Below, piece after piece: positions 60,944 through 64,000 of a DNA stretch of 64,000 nucleotides. Numbering within the stretch: position 1 is the stretch's first letter; every line of letters begins with the position of its first letter. The DNA is from Arachnopeziza araneosa (lineage: Eukaryota; Ascomycota; Leotiomycetes; Helotiales; Arachnopezizaceae). The stretch lies in NCBI GenBank assembly GCA_003988855.1, contig QYAI01000020.1:186001-250000 (forward strand). The letters run 5' to 3'. The notes beneath the pieces are model-generated. The model did not search any database, was not told the DNA's origin, and saw only the letters and a program-made list of their open reading frames with translations. The position numbers and the translations under genes were made by a program.

Positions 60944-61634
60944 AGGAATTGTTGTAAAGTTAGGTAGATATTAATTGGGATTTCAATGTAGATAAAGTAT
61001 ATCAAACTTGTCAAATGACGTTTCTGAGAAGGTTTTGATGCGACTTCTTTACGCAGATGTATGCAGGCTGGTCTTCCTGTACTAGACTTGAGCTATAGAA
61101 CGCTCTTTACGATAATTCCCATCCATATCTCAATTCAAAACCTCTTTCATTGAGGTTTCGGTAAATTTTCAGCCCGTCACTCATTGATAAATAAAGATAT
61201 TTTGCACCTGGAAAACACGGCCAAACATTGAGCTATTCTATCAAGCATACAATACATGATTTCAAGAAAACATAGCGCTCAGCAAATATATCATTTTATG
61301 ATAGTATTCATATCATAATAACTTATCAAACGAGCGAGTATTCTTCTCTTGCCTAGAAAGCAAACACAGTGCAGTGTTGATTGTCTGTTAGCGCCATTGA
61401 GTCACGCGTCCTTGGGATCCAAGCGAAACTCATTCCAACACAACAAAGACGAGAAGTAAAGCAGCCCATCATCGATCCATCAATACCAGCAGTCATTTCG
61501 GCTCACAGTAGTCAAAATCCAATTAATTTTAATCCCTTACCCACAAATTCACGTTTTCAGCCAATCGACGTTCGACATACAACTTCCTCTATGAAAAACT
61601 TCAGGATATAGATCTAAATAAGACAGCTGCTGTC
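60944..61634. other. Intergenic region before the 5S rRNA gene
   Basis: 691 bases, AT-rich, no coding frame of note. It contains the AA9 3' end and the upstream flank of the 5S gene. Confidence 0.5.
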
Positions 61635-61753
61635 ACATACGACCATAGACTAAAGAAAGCAAGGGATCCCGTCTGCTCTCCCATATTTAAGCTTTAGATC
61701 GGCAGATTAGTAGTTGGGTGGGTGACCACCAGCGAATACCTGCTGTTGTATGT
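61635..61753 (+). rRNA. 5S ribosomal RNA gene
   Basis: A 119-base segment starting ACATACGACCAT and ending GTTGTATGT. The first and last nine bases pair as helix I. The interior has the conserved loop and C-box stretch TTAGTAGTTGGGTGGGTGAC then CACCAGCGAATAC. It agrees closely with the Neurospora-type 5S sequence I know, differing mainly in the variable arm. Transcribed by RNA polymerase III from internal control regions. In Pezizomycotina 5S genes are dispersed rather than in the rDNA repeat, as here. Confidence 0.95.
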
Positions 61754-61758
61754 TTTTT
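61753..61758 (+). terminator. Pol III T-run terminator of the 5S gene
   Basis: Six consecutive T residues directly after the 3' end of the 5S sequence, the normal RNA polymerase III stop. Confidence 0.85.
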
Positions 61759-62551
61759 GGTTTCATTTCTTTTTGGGACTGTTCTCCAAATCCAAACACG
61801 CAAAATGTCACTCTCTTTTCCTTGGCGCCTCCCCTCCCCCATGTCCCTCCTTATCTGGTTTGTTTCTTTCCATTTTTGACATCTCATCAATCTTGGAGAT
61901 TATCCAGACCCTGATATACACAAGCATGGTAGGCGTGAGGCAAGAGACGCTCTCCTTGCATAAAATCAAGATATCAAATTCATTCAATATTGTTTATCAC
62001 GTCTCTAATAAGGGATGAACTTGTTATAAAGAGATGGCCTTTATCTTCTACAACTTTGTTATTGTTATCGTAGCTTGACTTAACCTAGCAACGAGGTCTT
62101 TGTTGGGCTGCTGGTCTGCGAGGGTGTAGAGTTCTTTGGCCACCCCACAAGAAGACATGGAAATAAGTGTCTAATCTTCTGTCCCTTGGAATATTCAGCT
62201 TATTCACAGTATAGAAGTAAAGTGTTCTAGCGAGAAAACACTTCGGTCAACAAGCGAGCCCCTCTTCCCTAAACACACAACCGAGATCTTATTACACATC
62301 AAAATAGACAAAAATTTGTGTCTTTTGTATATTACTCGTTATCATTACTTCTCAAGAATGTGCTAACATCGTTCTCCTGATCATATGTAAAAAGTCATCT
62401 CTATCCGAGTCACCTATGATCAAATCCATTTTCCCAGCCTTTTCTCATGAAGGAGAATGCTCGCTATGCGCCAACCCACTTGTTTCCACAATGCCTCAAC
62501 TCCGCGCAAACACAAGCCGTATTAGAATGTATTTAAAAAAAATAGAACCCC
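61759..62551. other. Intergenic region
   Basis: 793 bases between the 5S gene and the hybrid kinase stop codon. No further gene seen. Confidence 0.5.
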
Positions 62552-64000
62552 TTATACTCGTCCCGTAATGGTTTGATCACTATCCAACATTCTCATCACT
62601 TTCGGCCTCTCGTTCTTCCTTTGGCCCTCCGTACCATTACTAGAGAGTGAACCTTCACTTTCACTCATCTCCCTCAGATACTCAGTCCTCAGGCCCGACC
62701 CCTTCATAACACTTTTACTCGACTCTCGGTCAAACTTCCCCATATTCTCCTCTGTAAGCGAAAGTTTCTGTCTCTGTTCCTCCTTTACGGAAACGGGCAT
62801 TCTCTCCCCATGGAGGCTCGCTGCGTCAACAAGTTTCTCGTCTCTAAGCGCTGTGGCTTTTTCTTCAGCTTCCTCTCGGCGCTCTGCTCGGTCGGCTTCT
62901 GACTCCGGACCTGGAAGAGTAAGGCGCTGGGAGTTCTGGCGTTCGCTTAAAGTCGGACGTTCCGGGGATGAGGTCTGCTTTGGTCTATTTACCGATCCAC
63001 CTGCTTGTCCAAACATGGGGACCGCAGCGGTGCCGCAATTGTGCTCTTCTGGCTCTGAGCAGTCGCCAAACTCGCCTTCAATTGGTGCTTGCGAGATCCT
63101 TTTATTGATGGCCCAGCGGACTAGCATCTTTTCAAGAGTCTTCCCTTTCACGGGCTTGGCTAAGTAGTCATCCATACCTGCTTTCTTGCATTTTTCTCGG
63201 TCACCTTGGATAGCGGACGCGGTCATAGCTACGATGGGGATGTTGCGAGATAGAGTGTTGAATGGTGAGTGATGCCGTAATAAGTGAGTGGCCTTGTAGC
63301 CATCGATAACAGGCATTTGAACATCCATCAGAATTATATCCGGTTTGGGGTGTGTGGGATTTGGTTCTTCAGTTGCGAGTAAGTAATCCAATGCTTCTTT
63401 GCCATTCCAGACTGCCGAAACGATAAATCCAAGTTTCTTAATAGTTTTTAGAGCAATTTGCTGATTGATAGCACTATTTCTATCAGCCTATAGCTTGAAA
63501 ATTGGCGGCAGTATACTAACTTATCTTCAACGAGCAAAATCTGGATTTTAGCCCTCTCAGAAGGAGGCAGCTCAACATCAGCGGGGATGGGCGGAGTCAC
63601 ACTGACGGTTCTTGAGTGGTTTCCCCCTTTATGATATGCATCGACAGGACTTTGCGCTGGTGGTGTTCCTAAGGCTGGATCGTACTCAGAACTATTACAG
63701 GAAACACTCATTTCAGACTGAAGGCGATCTGGAAGGCTTCCAATATCAACCAAATTTGCAGTACCGTTATGATATTGAGGCTTATTGAAAGGAATCCAGA
63801 AAGTTGCAGTTGTGCCACTTCCCAATGTGGATTCTAATGTAATTTCTCCATGCATAAGGTCAACTAGATTCTTGCTGATAGTGAGACCAAGGCCCTACTG
63901 GAGTTAATTTACGGTTCAAATGGCACAGACAGATAGCTTACAGTTCCACCAAATCGTCTAGCAGTTGAAGAATCTGCTTGACTAAATGGTTTGAAAAGTC
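62552..64000 (-). CDS. Hybrid histidine kinase, C-terminal part (5' end outside window)
   Basis: Spliced as complement(62552-63473, 63521-63894, 63942 to beyond 64000). The visible protein begins in the ATPase domain (FKPFSQADSSTARRFGGT, then GLGLTISKNLVDLM, the G2 box) and continues to the receiver domain: ILLVEDN-AINQQIALKTIKKLGF, the phosphoacceptor Asp in ILMDVQMPVIDG, and Lys in LAKPVKGKTLEKML. The second intron acceptor was chosen at 63474 because it gives VEDNAINQQ. The ending after the receiver is a 180-residue charged, disordered tail. The MTASAIQGDREKCKKAGMDDYLAKPV block recalls fos-1/TcsA-type fungal kinases, a tentative assignment. Confidence 0.9.

Noticed and set aside
63474..63521. 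Earlier acceptor at the GCTGATAG stretch in the second hybrid kinase
   Set aside because: It would insert extra residues into the VEDN motif; the acceptor ending at 63474 gives the family-consistent VEDNAINQQ.

Overview
The window is nuclear DNA of a filamentous ascomycete (Pezizomycotina). The evidence is short introns of about 45-65 bases with GT..AG ends and CTAAC-type branch points in almost every gene, long pyrimidine-rich leaders, genes on both strands with no operons, a solitary 5S rRNA gene, fungal hybrid histidine kinases, and secreted plant-cell-wall enzymes (a CE8 pectin methylesterase and an AA9 polysaccharide monooxygenase). Protein flavour suggests a plant-associated member of the Leotiomycetes, but this placement is inference. 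I identified 22 protein genes, two of them cut by the window ends, and one RNA gene. Exon coordinates were built by hand from reading-frame continuity, splice signals and family fit.

Layout. 0-6.3 kb: 3' part of the ribosome-associated Hsp70 Ssb; mitochondrial ribosome recycling factor and a 2EXR/F-box-like protein sharing a 221-base divergent promoter; a mitochondrial protein of unknown role divergent from the APC/C subunit CDC26. 6.7-16.3 kb, all on the minus strand: TAF2, a SAS4-domain protein and an IQ-motif protein. 17.2-27 kb: a DsbA-like protein, a PX-domain protein, a secreted DUF7707-like protein, a CDP-alcohol phosphotransferase, pectin methylesterase and a single-pass cell-surface protein. 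28-33 kb: a 1522-residue hybrid histidine kinase. 33-47 kb: gene-poor DNA with two intact copies of a small inverted-repeat element, around a four-helix membrane protein, an unrecognised 820-residue protein and a Lys/Glu/Pro-rich protein. 47.5-57 kb: VPS53, an isochorismatase-like pseudoenzyme with a long tail, thioredoxin reductase and a membrane glycoprotein. 57-64 kb: a 3.1 kb gap, the AA9 enzyme, the 5S rRNA gene and the 3' half of a second hybrid histidine kinase.

How the genes relate. They are mostly independent housekeeping genes: translation (Ssb, RRF, 5S), transcription and chromatin (TAF2, SAS4), cell cycle (CDC26), trafficking (VPS53, PX protein), lipid synthesis and redox. Set among them are secreted and cell-surface genes and two sensor kinases. 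No biosynthetic gene cluster is visible.

Most notable non-genic signal. A degenerate 21-base core of the form TGTY-N13-RACA occurs eight times in a long Ssb intron. Nearly the same core occurs as a 36-38 base tandem array inside a short inverted-repeat element present three times in the window. This shared, hairpin-capable core is not explained by any gene.
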